Positions 1 to 7,142 of a stretch of DNA of 8,380 nucleotides are shown piece after piece. Made by a program: the position numbers and the translations under genes. This DNA is from Rhodothermales bacterium. GTDB taxonomy: Bacteria; Bacteroidota; Rhodothermia; Rhodothermales; UBA10348. Below the pieces are notes generated by a model. That model ran no database searches, had not been told where the DNA came from, and saw only the letters and a program-made list of their open reading frames with translations. Positions within the stretch are counted from its first letter, which is position 1. Every line of letters starts with the position of its first letter. The stretch is taken from contig JAURGV010000098.1 of NCBI GenBank assembly GCA_030833605.1, forward strand, positions 1 to 8,380, given 5' to 3'.

Positions 1-882
1 TTCCGACAGGGAAACCCCCTCTTTTTCGGCAATAGCACGAACCAATGGAGAATAAAATTCGCCGGCAGGACCCACTCTAGGAATCGGTCCACCATCTCCG
101 CCCACTACGCCAGCGGGTACCGAGATGGCTGGCTGCGCAGCAGCTGGGCTCGTCGCAACGGGAGCTGACGGCGCAGCAGGAGCTGAAGGTGCGGCAGGAG
201 CTGAAGATGCGGCAGGAGCTGAAGATGCAGGTTGTGCGGCAATCGCGTCTACCGAAGAGCCAATAACGGCAATCTTGGTTCCAACGTCTACCGTTTCACC
301 CTCTGGAATCAATATCGCTTGAACAAAACCAGCTGCGGGAGAAGGAACTTCGGTGTCCACTTTGTCCGTCGCTATTTCCAATAACGTTTCGTCCAATTCA
401 ATCGCATCGCCAACTTTTTTGTGCCACGTCAGCACCGTGCCTTCCATGATGCTTTCACCCATTTTCGGCATAAGCACATCAATTGACGTGCCACTCGACG
501 CCGAAACAGACGGTGCTGCTTCCGTGGAAGCTACTGGAGCGCTAACGGCAACAGGTGGCAGTGCTGGAGCTGGTGTCGGTGCTACGGCAGCCTGTGAAAC
601 CGGAGCAGCTGGGGCAGCGCCCGACGACACGGTGGCATTCACATCTGTATCGATAACGGCTATTATCGTACCGACGTCTACCGTATCTCCTGCTTCAACC
701 CTGATCTCTGTAAGAATGCCTGCGGCAGGAGAAGGGACTTCTGTATCCACTTTATCCGTGCCGATCTCAAGCAAAGCTTCGTCGAGTTCTACGACATCGC
801 CTGGCTTTTTAATCCATTCAATTACAGTGCCTTCTGTGATGCTCTCACCCATTTTGGGCATCGAAACTTCAACTTTGGCCAT
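1..882 (-). CDS. Dihydrolipoamide acyltransferase (E2) of a 2-oxo acid dehydrogenase complex, N-terminal part
   Basis: This is the N-terminal 294 residues of an E2 core subunit; the gene continues beyond the left edge. E2 carries acyl groups from E1 on a swinging lipoyl-lysine and transfers them to CoA in the cytoplasm. Two lipoyl domains are visible, at about residues 3-78 and 134-208. Each has a PKMGESI motif and the lipoylation motif TDKVDTE (Lys44 and Lys174). By my count about 52 of 75 aligned positions are identical between them. Ala/Pro/Ser-rich flexible linkers follow each domain (about 83-130 and 212-255). A peripheral subunit-binding domain, which docks E1/E3, begins near residue 276 (FYSPLVRAIAEKEGVSLSE) and is cut by the window edge, as is the catalytic domain. 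The ATG at 882 gives the usual start just before lipoyl domain 1, but no Shine-Dalgarno sequence precedes it. The KMGESI(T/M)EGT pattern suits 2-oxoglutarate or branched-chain complexes rather than a certain pyruvate complex; the substrate cannot be fixed without the C-terminus and E1. Confidence 0.93.
   Translation of the reverse strand, partial: MAKVEVSMPKMGESITEGTVIEWIKKPGDVVELDEALLEIGTDKVDTEVPSPAAGILTEIRVEAGDTVDVGTIIAVIDTDVNATVSSGAAPAAPVSQAAVAPTPAPALPPVAVSAPVASTEAAPSVSASSGTSIDVLMPKMGESIMEGTVLTWHKKVGDAIELDETLLEIATDKVDTEVPSPAAGFVQAILIPEGETVDVGTKIAVIGSSVDAIAAQPASSAPAASSAPAAPSAPAAPSAPVATSPAAAQPAISVPAGVVGGDGGPIPRVGPAGEFYSPLVRAIAEKEGVSLSE
173..226. repeat. Three tandem 18-bp units in the second E2 linker
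   Basis: Three head-to-tail 18-bp units lie at 173-190, 191-208 and 209-226. The second and third are identical (gcggcaggagctgaagat) and the first differs at two positions. On the coding strand each unit gives six residues of Ala/Pro/Ser linker. The repeats are in frame with the E2 gene, so gain or loss of a unit would change linker length without breaking the protein. Confidence 0.8.
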
Positions 883-906
883 GGGACTTAATCAGGGTTA
901 AATGAG

Positions 907-922
907 TGTCGGACAACCGACA
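907..922 (-). other. Small hairpin in the leader of the E2 gene
   Basis: Inverted repeat tgtcgg/ccgaca, with a 6-bp perfect stem and a 4-base loop, lies 25-40 bases upstream of the E2 start codon. No T-run follows on the minus strand, so it does not look like a terminator. It may be a leader structure or chance. Confidence 0.25.
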
Positions 923-956
923 AAATAAAAACATTGGAATGCTTTAAAACGCTCGT

Positions 957-981
957 GGGGCGATCTGTTTCAGATCGCCCC
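957..981 (-). terminator. Perfect hairpin downstream of hppA
   Basis: ggggcgatctg and cagatcgcccc form an 11-bp perfect GC-rich stem with a 3-base loop, starting 17 bases past the hppA stop codon. On the minus strand the stem is followed by acgagcgtttt, so a T-tract is only weakly present, about seven bases away. It is probably the hppA terminator or an mRNA 3'-end stabilising structure separating hppA from the E2 gene. The missing adjacent T-run leaves intrinsic termination uncertain. Confidence 0.6.
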
Positions 982-998
982 TCATTATTCCAAATCAA

Positions 999-3086
999 TT
1001 AGGCAATCAACGGTGCGATTACGAGCGCAACTACCGCGATCAACTTGATCAAAATGTTCAGCGAAGGACCTGAAGTATCTTTTAGTGGGTCACCAACGGT
1101 ATCTCCCACAACAGATGCTTTATGGGCTTCGGAGCCTTTCGAAATCTTTTTGCCGTCGACCATGATGCCGCCTTCAATCATTTTCTTCGCATTGTCCCAT
1201 GCTCCACCCGCATTCGACTGGAAAATGGCGAACAAGACGCCAGAAACGGTAACACCGGCTAGCAATCCACCAAGCATGCTTTTGTCGATAAAACCGATCG
1301 CGACAGGGACCACAACGGCCAATAGTCCAGGAAGAACCATTTCGCGAATAGCGGCTTTCGTGGAAATCTCGACACAACGCTCGTGATCTGCTTTGGCTGT
1401 GCCTTCGCGAAGACCAGGAATTTCAGCGAACTGACGTCCTACTTCTTTAATCATTTCTGCGGCTGCTCTACCTACTGCGCCCATTGCCATTGCAGAGAAC
1501 ACGTAGGGTAACATGGCACCGATCAGCAATCCAGCTAAAATGGTTGGATTGGCGACGTCAATGTTAGGAACGTTAGCTTGCTGCATAAAAGCTGCAAACA
1601 AACCAAGAGCCGTTAGCGCGGCAGAACCGATCGCAAAACCTTTACCGATAGCGGCTGTCGTATTTCCAACGGCATCCAACTTGTCGGTACGCTCGCGAAC
1701 TTCTGGTGGCAACTTCGCCATCTCAGCAATACCACCGGCATTGTCAGAGATAGGACCGTAGGCGTCAACAGCTAACTGGATACCGGTAACTGATAGCATA
1801 CCTACGGCTGCAATCGCGATGCCGTACATACCAGCAAACGTAAACGCGCCAATGATGCTTAGTGCCAAAACGATGGTCGGAATACCTGTGGAGTACATAC
1901 CCACGCCCAAACCAGCAATGATGTTCGTTGCAGCACCGGTTACCGATTGATTGGCGATGCCCGTCACAGGACCTTTTCCGGTTGCTGTGTAATACTCGGT
2001 TACCAATCCGATGATGGTACCCGCTGCCAAACCAATTAAAACGGCGTAGTAAACACCCATGGCCGTAATGGTAGAGCCTCCCACAACCCAGCTTTCTGGA
2101 AGCATCCACGTGATAATGAAGTAGGCTAAAACGGCCATAAAGCCAGCTGCACCAAATTCACCCACGTTAAGTCCGTGCTGAGGATTTCCACCTTCTTTTA
2201 CTTTCACAAAGAAAGACCCTAAGATAGAAACCAAAATACCAGCTCCTGCCAATACGAGCGGAAGAACAATCGGGCTAAGTTCGCCAAATGCAGCAGTTTG
2301 GAATTCGCTTAATTGCAAAAACGCCGTTCCAAGTACCATAGTACCGATGATGGAGCCTACGTATGATTCAAACAAGTCAGCACCCATTCCGGCAACGTCA
2401 CCGACGTTATCCCCTACGTTATCGGCAATAGTAGCCGGGTTACGTGGGTCGTCTTCTGGAATGCCTTCATATACTTTACCCGCAAGGTCTGCCCCAACGT
2501 CCGCTGCTTTGGTATAAATACCGCCACCGACACGCGCAAATAGCGCAATCGAAGAAGCGCCTAGCGAGAAACCAGAAATGACACTAATTACTTTTGAAAT
2601 ATCCCAAGCGGTCATGCTATCGTAAGCAATGAACAGCGAGCCTAGTCCTAAAATTCCCAAGCCAACTACGGATAGGCCCATGACTAAACCGCCTGAAAAC
2701 GCGACGTTTAGAGCTGATCCAAGGCTAGTGCGAGCGGCATTAGTGGTTCTAACGTTAGCCTTCGTAGCTACGTTCATTCCAATAAAGCCCGCCAATGCGC
2801 TACAGAAAGCACCAACGACGAAGGAAATGGCAATCATCCAAGAAGAATTAGCCTGTCCAGCGTTAGCAAACGCCAAAAGTGCGGCGACTACGATCACGAA
2901 AATGATCAATACGCGATATTCTTGTCGAAGAAAAGCCCTCGCACCTTCCGCGATTGCGGTTGATATTTCGGCCATTAAGTCCGTTCCGACTTCCTGTTTA
3001 TTGATCCAACGTGCCTTTGTCCAGGCATATAGGAGAGCAATCACTCCAGTAATGGGAACGAGAATGGTCAATGTGGCAATGTTCAT
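999..3086 (-). CDS. hppA: Membrane-bound ion-translocating pyrophosphatase, K+-dependent subgroup
   Basis: A 695-residue polytopic inner-membrane enzyme that hydrolyses pyrophosphate and uses the energy to pump H+ and/or Na+ out of the cytoplasm. Length and many hydrophobic helices match the family. The pyrophosphate/Mg-binding signatures are intact: DVGADLAGKVYEG at 196-208, DNVGDNVGDVAG at 222-233, DAYGPISDNAGG at 441-452, GGAWDNAKK at 627-635 and GDTVGDPLKDTSGPS at 661-675. The segment GNTTAAIGKG (474-483) has Ala478 and Gly481, where K+-independent enzymes carry Lys and Thr, so this belongs to the K+-requiring subgroup. Glu240 in ADLFESYVGS occupies the place of the gate glutamate seen in Na+-pumping relatives; H+ versus Na+ cannot be settled by eye. 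The ATG at 3086 is preceded by an AGAGGA ribosome site. The gene lies downstream of pth with a 140-base gap and is followed by a hairpin. Confidence 0.97.
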   Translation of the reverse strand: MNIATLTILVPITGVIALLYAWTKARWINKQEVGTDLMAEISTAIAEGARAFLRQEYRVLIIFVIVVAALLAFANAGQANSSWMIAISFVVGAFCSALAGFIGMNVATKANVRTTNAARTSLGSALNVAFSGGLVMGLSVVGLGILGLGSLFIAYDSMTAWDISKVISVISGFSLGASSIALFARVGGGIYTKAADVGADLAGKVYEGIPEDDPRNPATIADNVGDNVGDVAGMGADLFESYVGSIIGTMVLGTAFLQLSEFQTAAFGELSPIVLPLVLAGAGILVSILGSFFVKVKEGGNPQHGLNVGEFGAAGFMAVLAYFIITWMLPESWVVGGSTITAMGVYYAVLIGLAAGTIIGLVTEYYTATGKGPVTGIANQSVTGAATNIIAGLGVGMYSTGIPTIVLALSIIGAFTFAGMYGIAIAAVGMLSVTGIQLAVDAYGPISDNAGGIAEMAKLPPEVRERTDKLDAVGNTTAAIGKGFAIGSAALTALGLFAAFMQQANVPNIDVANPTILAGLLIGAMLPYVFSAMAMGAVGRAAAEMIKEVGRQFAEIPGLREGTAKADHERCVEISTKAAIREMVLPGLLAVVVPVAIGFIDKSMLGGLLAGVTVSGVLFAIFQSNAGGAWDNAKKMIEGGIMVDGKKISKGSEAHKASVVGDTVGDPLKDTSGPSLNILIKLIAVVALVIAPLIA

Positions 3087-3097
3087 TGCGTTGTAGA

Positions 3098-3103
3098 TCC
3101 TCT
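3098..3103 (-). promoter_or_regulatory. Shine-Dalgarno site of hppA
   Basis: The minus strand reads AGAGGA, 11 bases before the hppA ATG. It is the clearest ribosome-binding site in the window and supports the start at 3086. The rest of the pth-hppA gap (3104-3226) is AT-rich in the middle; I could not single out a convincing promoter or a terminator for pth there. Confidence 0.55.
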
Positions 3104-3226
3104 AGATAAGTTCTGGGACGAAAAGTCCTTCTGTTTACACGAAAACTGAATTCGAAAAATTACCCTTTTTGCTTCACTTTTGATATTCATTAACCAAGAA
3201 TTCTATCACGGCCGGAAGCGCTCTAT

Positions 3227-3796
3227 TTATCCGTTAAAGCGATTCATTGCGGTTACGATTCCATCCGTAACAAAAGTTAAAGCTGCATCGCGTGCTTTTT
3301 CAATCGCTGGATCAATTAACACTCTTTCTTCTTCCGTGAACGCTTCCAGCACATAATTGGCTTGCTGTCCTTTCCCAAACTCGTTTCCAATGCCAATGCG
3401 TAAACGGGGGAAGTCGTTGGAGTCCAACCAGTCAGCGATATCTTCCAACCCATTGTGACCACCTGCCCCGCCTTTGCCTCGAATTCTTATCGCTCCCGTT
3501 GCCAGGTTCAAATCGTCCACAATAACCAGCACGTCTTCAGGGCTTAATCCGTTTTTACGGACCAATTCTTCCACCGCCAATCCGCTTTTATTCATAAACG
3601 TTTGGGGTTGCACAATGCCTACGGGCTGTCCCCTCCAGGAACCCCACGCTATTTTGGATTGACCCTTCGTTTTTAGCGGCTCTTTTATGCGTACGGATAA
3701 GGCCTCAATAACCTCAAATCCGATATTGTGGCGGGTTTTTTCATACTGAAACCCTGGATTCCCCAGTCCAACTATGATTCGTTTTGCTGCAGCCAT
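3227..3796 (-). CDS. pth: Peptidyl-tRNA hydrolase
   Basis: A cytoplasmic 189-residue esterase that releases peptides from prematurely dissociated peptidyl-tRNA so the tRNA can be reused. Length is typical of bacterial Pth. Key residues match the Escherichia coli enzyme with a shift of one to three positions: VGLGNPG (9-15, Asn13), TRHNIGF (21-27, catalytic His23), QTFMNKSG (65-72, Asn69), VDDLNL (93-98, Asp94) and GGAGGHNGL (109-117, Asn115). The ATG at 3796 begins just before the first beta strand, as expected, without a clear Shine-Dalgarno site. The gene follows rplY in the same direction, but a strong intrinsic terminator lies 43 bases upstream. It must therefore use a promoter in that short gap or depend on read-through. 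Confidence 0.97.
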   Translation of the reverse strand: MAAAKRIIVGLGNPGFQYEKTRHNIGFEVIEALSVRIKEPLKTKGQSKIAWGSWRGQPVGIVQPQTFMNKSGLAVEELVRKNGLSPEDVLVIVDDLNLATGAIRIRGKGGAGGHNGLEDIADWLDSNDFPRLRIGIGNEFGKGQQANYVLEAFTEEERVLIDPAIEKARDAALTFVTDGIVTAMNRFNG

Positions 3797-3839
3797 TTTC
3801 TAGAAGTTTGGATACCCATCCGGGTGCGAGAGAATCTAC

Positions 3840-3881
3840 AAAAAAAAGATGCCGGGGTCGCGCATGCGCGCGACCCCGGCA
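3840..3881 (-). terminator. Strong intrinsic terminator after rplY
   Basis: The arms at 3850-3863 and 3868-3881 pair perfectly (14 bp, mostly G/C) around the loop atgc. On the minus strand the stem is followed by TC and then eight T residues (3840-3847 complement). This is a canonical rho-independent terminator for transcripts coming through prs and rplY, placed before pth. Confidence 0.9.
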
Positions 3882-3883
3882 CA

Positions 3884-3904
3884 TTCAATCTGATTCAGAT
3901 TGAA
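3884..3904 (-). other. Second hairpin between rplY stop and terminator
   Basis: ttcaatctg/cagattgaa forms a perfect 9-bp stem with a 3-base loop, starting 19 bases after the rplY stop codon and ending two bases before the terminator stem. It has no T-run of its own. It could protect the transcript 3' end or assist termination; its role is unproven. Confidence 0.5.
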
Positions 3905-3923
3905 ATACTCGATCAGCTAAGAC

Positions 3924-4547
3924 CTACGCTTCTGCTGGCTCTTCTACAGCTTCAGTAGCTTCGGCTCCTTCTTCGCCTTCTTCGTCCTCATCAATTGCGA
4001 TGGCGACGCGAGGTCTGATCACAGATACCAACGTTTGGTCTTGAGGCGCTTTGATTTCAACGCCAGCAATTTTCAACGTACGAACCAAAATGGATTGACC
4101 AATTTTGAGTTTCGAAATGTCGACGCTAAGGTGATCAGGTAGATCAGCTGGAAGACATTTGATGGTGATTTTGTTCGCGAATGTTTTCAATGACCCACCA
4201 TTACGAACGCCAACGGCGTTGCCTTCGTAATGAACAGGCACCTTAACAGTAACGCGCTCTTTTTCGTTTAGGACCTGAAAATCAACGTGGATAATGCGGT
4301 CTGTAACGGGGTGAAAATCAATAGATTTCAACACACAGTTAAAAACTTCTCCGTCTAATTTGATTTCCACACGATGAAACTCGTTGGTGTAGACTAAGTC
4401 GCGAAGACTGAGTTCTGCAACTTGAAATGAGCGTGGCTCCGTGCCGTGTCCGTACAGCACGCATGGAACCGACTCCTCTCTGCGAGCAGCTTTTGCAGCC
4501 GTCTTACCGGCTTCCCGGGATTTCGCGTCTAGCGTGATGACATCCAT
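3924..4547 (-). CDS. rplY: Large-subunit ribosomal protein bL25, CTC (two-domain) form
   Basis: A 207-residue 5S rRNA-binding protein of the 50S subunit, of the longer CTC/TL5 type. Residues about 1-92 form the L25 RNA-binding domain, including VLYGHGTEPRSFQV (30-43) and HVDFQVL (87-93). Residues about 98-185 form the beta-rich TL5 C-terminal domain, including LPADLPDHLSVDISKLKIGQ (132-151). The last 20 or so residues are an acidic Glu/Ala tail (DEDEEGEEGAEATEAVEEPAEA), common in this form and probably disordered. The ATG at 4547 has AAGGT nine bases upstream (4557-4561). The gene lies 38 bases downstream of prs in the same direction, so the two are probably cotranscribed and end together at the terminator at 3840-3881. 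Confidence 0.96.
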   Translation of the reverse strand: MDVITLDAKSREAGKTAAKAARREESVPCVLYGHGTEPRSFQVAELSLRDLVYTNEFHRVEIKLDGEVFNCVLKSIDFHPVTDRIIHVDFQVLNEKERVTVKVPVHYEGNAVGVRNGGSLKTFANKITIKCLPADLPDHLSVDISKLKIGQSILVRTLKIAGVEIKAPQDQTLVSVIRPRVAIAIDEDEEGEEGAEATEAVEEPAEA

Positions 4548-4585
4548 TGCTTTAATACCTTGTATTGTTGTTCAATAAGTTTGAT

Positions 4586-5524
4586 TTACGAGAGGAAAAG
4601 GGTTGAAACCGATTCGTCTGTATAAATGCGTCTAATAGCGTCAGCAAAAATCTCTGCAACACTGATCACCTCTATTTTGTCCGATGTACGAGACAAAGGG
4701 ATTGTATCGGTAACGAGAAGTTTAGATAACGCTGAATTTTCAATTCTATCGTAAGCTGGTCCGGACAACAACGGGTGTGTTCCAGCAGCTATAATTTCCA
4801 ATGCACCCGCTTTTTTTAGTGCGTTTGCTGCATTGGTTAATGTCCCGGCAGTGTCAACCATATCATCAATGATAATGGCATTCTTTCCTTCCACTTCACC
4901 AATGATATTCATCACCTCGGCTTCATTTTGAGCAGGGCGACGTTTGTCGATAATGGCTAAATCCGCATCCAAACGCTTGGCGTACGAACGAGCCATCTTA
5001 ACACTCCCTACGTCGGGAGCCACGACAACCAAGTTGCTCAATGCTTTGCGCTTGAAGTAATCAGCGAAAATGGCGGATCCATAAAGGTGATCCACTGGCA
5101 CATCAAAAAATCCTTGAATCTGGGAAGCGTGTAGATCCATGGTCAACACGCGATCAACCCCTGCCGTGGTTAAAATATTGGCCATCAATTTGGCTGCAAT
5201 CGACACTCTCGGCTGATCCTTACGCTCTTGACGAGCATACCCGAAATAAGGAATAACCGCAGTAATTCTTCCTGCCGATGCGCGTTTTGCAGCATCAATC
5301 AGTAAAAACAGTTCTAACCAGTTATCTGCGTTAGGCTGCGTGCTCTGAATCAAAAAGACATCACATCCACGAATGGATTCTTCGTAATGAACATACATCT
5401 CTCCATCGGAGAAATTTTTAATTTCCACGCGACCCAACTCCTGACCATAGGCATGCGCGATACCGCGTGCCAAAGCAGGATTGGAACGTCCAGCAAAAAT
5501 GCTGATTGGGAAATTATTGCTCAT
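4586..5524 (-). CDS. prs: Ribose-phosphate pyrophosphokinase (PRPP synthetase)
   Basis: This enzyme makes phosphoribosyl pyrophosphate from ribose 5-phosphate and ATP in the cytoplasm, feeding purine, pyrimidine, NAD, histidine and tryptophan synthesis. With the start at 5524 the protein is 312 residues, the usual length for class I enzymes. Motifs include FSDGEMYV (38-45), the ATP-contacting YARQERKD (96-103), the family signature DLHASQIQGFF (130-140, His132), the catalytic-loop KRRP (194-197) and the ribose-phosphate loop DDMVDTAGTLT (220-230). The frame stays open to an ATG at 5575, but that would add 17 non-family residues and put the start five bases from the 3' end of tRNA-Gln, so I prefer Met at 5524. 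No good ribosome site precedes either. A weak 5-bp hairpin (5541-5556) sits in the leader. Cotranscription with the upstream tRNA and downstream rplY is likely. Confidence 0.96.
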   Translation of the reverse strand: MSNNFPISIFAGRSNPALARGIAHAYGQELGRVEIKNFSDGEMYVHYEESIRGCDVFLIQSTQPNADNWLELFLLIDAAKRASAGRITAVIPYFGYARQERKDQPRVSIAAKLMANILTTAGVDRVLTMDLHASQIQGFFDVPVDHLYGSAIFADYFKRKALSNLVVVAPDVGSVKMARSYAKRLDADLAIIDKRRPAQNEAEVMNIIGEVEGKNAIIIDDMVDTAGTLTNAANALKKAGALEIIAAGTHPLLSGPAYDRIENSALSKLLVTDTIPLSRTSDKIEVISVAEIFADAIRRIYTDESVSTLFLS

Positions 5525-5579
5525 TACGTTAACGTTGTGATGCTCTTTAGGGAGCAATCCTATTGGGTTTTTCAAGCTG

Positions 5580-5650
5580 TTGCCCCGGGTGGATTCGAAC
5601 CACCACGTACGGCTTCAAAGGCCGCTGTCCTGCCATTAGACGACGGGGCA
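5580..5650 (-). tRNA. tRNA-Gln (anticodon UUG)
   Basis: The 71-base cloverleaf folds completely. The acceptor stem is TGCCCCG/CGGGGCA (7 bp), the D arm is GTCTAATGGCAGGAC, and the anticodon stem GCGGC/GCCGT encloses the loop CTTTGAA with anticodon TTG. The variable loop is ACGT, and the T arm is GGTGG-TTCGAAT-CCACC. The discriminator is A. The 3' CCA is not encoded (the DNA continues CAGC), so a CCA-adding enzyme is required. It lies 55 bases upstream of prs on the same strand. Confidence 0.97.
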
Positions 5651-5674
5651 ATGACGATCCAAAAGCGTCACGCG

Positions 5675-5703
5675 ATTTTAGTTACCCAAAAAGCGATCAA
5701 CAA
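5675..5703 (-). promoter_or_regulatory. Candidate promoter for tRNA-Gln (and possibly prs-rplY)
   Basis: On the minus strand, TTGTTG (5698-5703) is separated by 17 bases from TAAAAT (5675-5680), which ends 24 bases before the tRNA. The -10 matches the sigma-70 consensus at five of six positions, the -35 only at three. Spacing and position are right for a tRNA promoter, but lineage-specific sigma preference could make this wrong. The rest of the 161-base gap (5651-5811) shows no gene; the peptidase transcript may end at a T-rich stretch near 5759-5765, without a good stem. Confidence 0.35.
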
Positions 5704-5811
5704 AGGATTGTATCAACGATGCGTCATTCGGGCCGGGACCCAAAACTGTACAGACCTGAAAAAATAAGGATCTTTTGGCCTTTGCGCAACGAGATATCAT
5801 CGCGGAATCAA

Positions 5812-7047
5812 TCACCTTAAAAAATTCACGTCTCGCCCATACTTGCGAAAAACCCGTATAACCTCTTCTATAGATAGGGCTTCTACGGTCCCGTTGGCGC
5901 CTTTTACGGAAGTGGCTTTAAATAACGCGTTGTAGATTGATTCTTCTGTAGCCTCGACAACGGCCTCAAAAAGTGGCGAAATGTTGGCATTGGCTAATCC
6001 GTTGCTGGATTTCAAATTCCCTTCACGACGAACCTCCAAGGCCGTCGAAAAAGCCAGCGCGTAGTCTCCGCTGCCATTCGTTGCTGGCGATCCCGACCTT
6101 CCAATCGCTAACATAGCACGACTTGCCATCCGGGTAAGATTGCGATCCGATAAGGGTGCGTCGGTCGCGATTATTACGATAATGGATCCATCTGCATCAC
6201 CCCGATCCAACTCTTGTTTTAAATAGTACTGACCCAACTCTTCCCCTACAGGTACTCCGTCAATCTGAAGAATGCCCCCGTAATTCGTTTGAACCAAAAC
6301 ACCAACCGTGTACCCACCTAACGATGTGGGCAACCTGCGCGAACTGGTCCCTATCCCCCCTTTCCATCCAAAAGAAACGGTTCCTGTTCCAGCCCCAACG
6401 CTACCCTCTTGAACCGGTCCAGAAGTAGCATTCGAAATAGCTTCAACTACATGTGACGCAAGGACATGCCGACCCCGAATATCGTTGAGAAAACCATCGT
6501 TGGTTTCTCCGACCACGGCATTTACCGACCTCACATTTTCATTGCCGGCCTGAGCCAATGTCCAAGAAATGATGCCCTCCATCCCTTGAGCAATGGACAA
6601 CGTATTGGTTAATACAATTGGCGTTTCCAGCTCCCCCAGTTCAATAATTTGGGTGCTTCCTGCAAACTTTCCGTATCCGTTTCCTTGAAAAAACCCGGCA
6701 GGAACGCGTGATTGATACGGATTGCCTTCATGTGTTAGAATGGCGGTGACACCCGTTCTAACGGAATCACCTTCCCAAATGGTCACCTGACCCACCCGCA
6801 CACCTTCCACATCGGTAATCGTATTTAGAGGGCCAGGAGATAAAACCCCGGGAGCAATACCCAATTCTCTCGCGCGCGGCCTTTGCGAGGAATCAGCCGC
6901 ATTGGATTGGGCTAATATGGGCAACCATCCCAACATCGCCACTGTAATTACGGCTATGCATGCACCCATTATGCGAGCAAACCCTACGCTGGCAAGAAAA
7001 GGCTCGGCCGAATCGCATCGGAAAATATGTTGATAAATAACTCGCAT
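5812..7047 (-). CDS. Exported P1 (S58, DmpA-type) autoproteolytic aminopeptidase
   Basis: A 411-residue protein of the DmpA/BapA family: N-terminal-nucleophile hydrolases that cut themselves into two chains and remove N-terminal residues, in some members D- or beta-amino acids. Family landmarks are GPLNTITDVEGVRVG (72-86), NAVVGETNDGFLND (176-189), GAGTGTVSFGWKGGIGTSSR (218-237), VQTNYGG (252-258) and DGSIIVIIATDAP (286-298). By comparison with DmpA, self-cleavage is expected between Gly287 and Ser288. That gives a 124-residue beta chain with Ser288 as nucleophile, close to the DmpA beta chain length. A hydrophobic segment at about 27-46 ending LPILAQS looks like a signal peptide, so the enzyme is probably periplasmic or secreted. 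The start is uncertain: Met at 7047 gives a long n-region and Met27 (6969) a compact signal peptide; neither has a clear ribosome site. Substrate unknown. Confidence 0.9.
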   Translation of the reverse strand: MRVIYQHIFRCDSAEPFLASVGFARIMGACIAVITVAMLGWLPILAQSNAADSSQRPRARELGIAPGVLSPGPLNTITDVEGVRVGQVTIWEGDSVRTGVTAILTHEGNPYQSRVPAGFFQGNGYGKFAGSTQIIELGELETPIVLTNTLSIAQGMEGIISWTLAQAGNENVRSVNAVVGETNDGFLNDIRGRHVLASHVVEAISNATSGPVQEGSVGAGTGTVSFGWKGGIGTSSRRLPTSLGGYTVGVLVQTNYGGILQIDGVPVGEELGQYYLKQELDRGDADGSIIVIIATDAPLSDRNLTRMASRAMLAIGRSGSPATNGSGDYALAFSTALEVRREGNLKSSNGLANANISPLFEAVVEATEESIYNALFKATSVKGANGTVEALSIEEVIRVFRKYGRDVNFLR

Positions 7048-7142
7048 GGGCGGCCGACATCGATATTAGGAAGAAGTCTACTTTTATGTAATATACCACT
7101 CTGAATCGTAGTCTAGTCTCCCCAAATCCACCTTCATCCTTC
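7048..7142. promoter_or_regulatory. Divergent intergenic region between peptidase and racemase genes
   Basis: These 95 bases separate divergently oriented genes and must hold the start signals for at least the racemase gene. An AT-rich core (cttttatgtaatatacc, 7081-7097) contains TAATAT on the plus strand and TATATT on the minus strand as possible -10 elements, without good -35 partners. No Shine-Dalgarno sequence is seen before either start codon. Confidence 0.35.

Noticed and set aside
125..901. Open frames on the plus strand rich in Ala, Ser, Thr and Gly (125-322 and 353-901)
   Set aside because: They are antisense to the E2 gene, whose lipoyl domains are unmistakable; the low-complexity composition mirrors the Ala/Pro linkers.
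1045..3096. Several open frames overlapping hppA on both strands (for example 1045-1386, 1513-1761, 1765-2109 and 2629-3096)
   Set aside because: All lie wholly or almost wholly within the conserved hppA coding sequence and show no family motif of their own.
5525..5575. Upstream extension of prs to the ATG at 5575
   Set aside because: It adds 17 residues not seen in the family and would start next to the tRNA 3' end; Met at 5524 gives the normal N-terminus and length.
5755..5785. Possible intrinsic terminator of the peptidase gene (AAGG...CCTT followed by a T-rich stretch)
   Set aside because: Only four base pairs can form before mismatches, too weak to call.
5387..5820. Plus-strand frames across tRNA-Gln and the prs start
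   Set aside because: They read through the complement of a well-folded tRNA and of prs; no protein-like motif.
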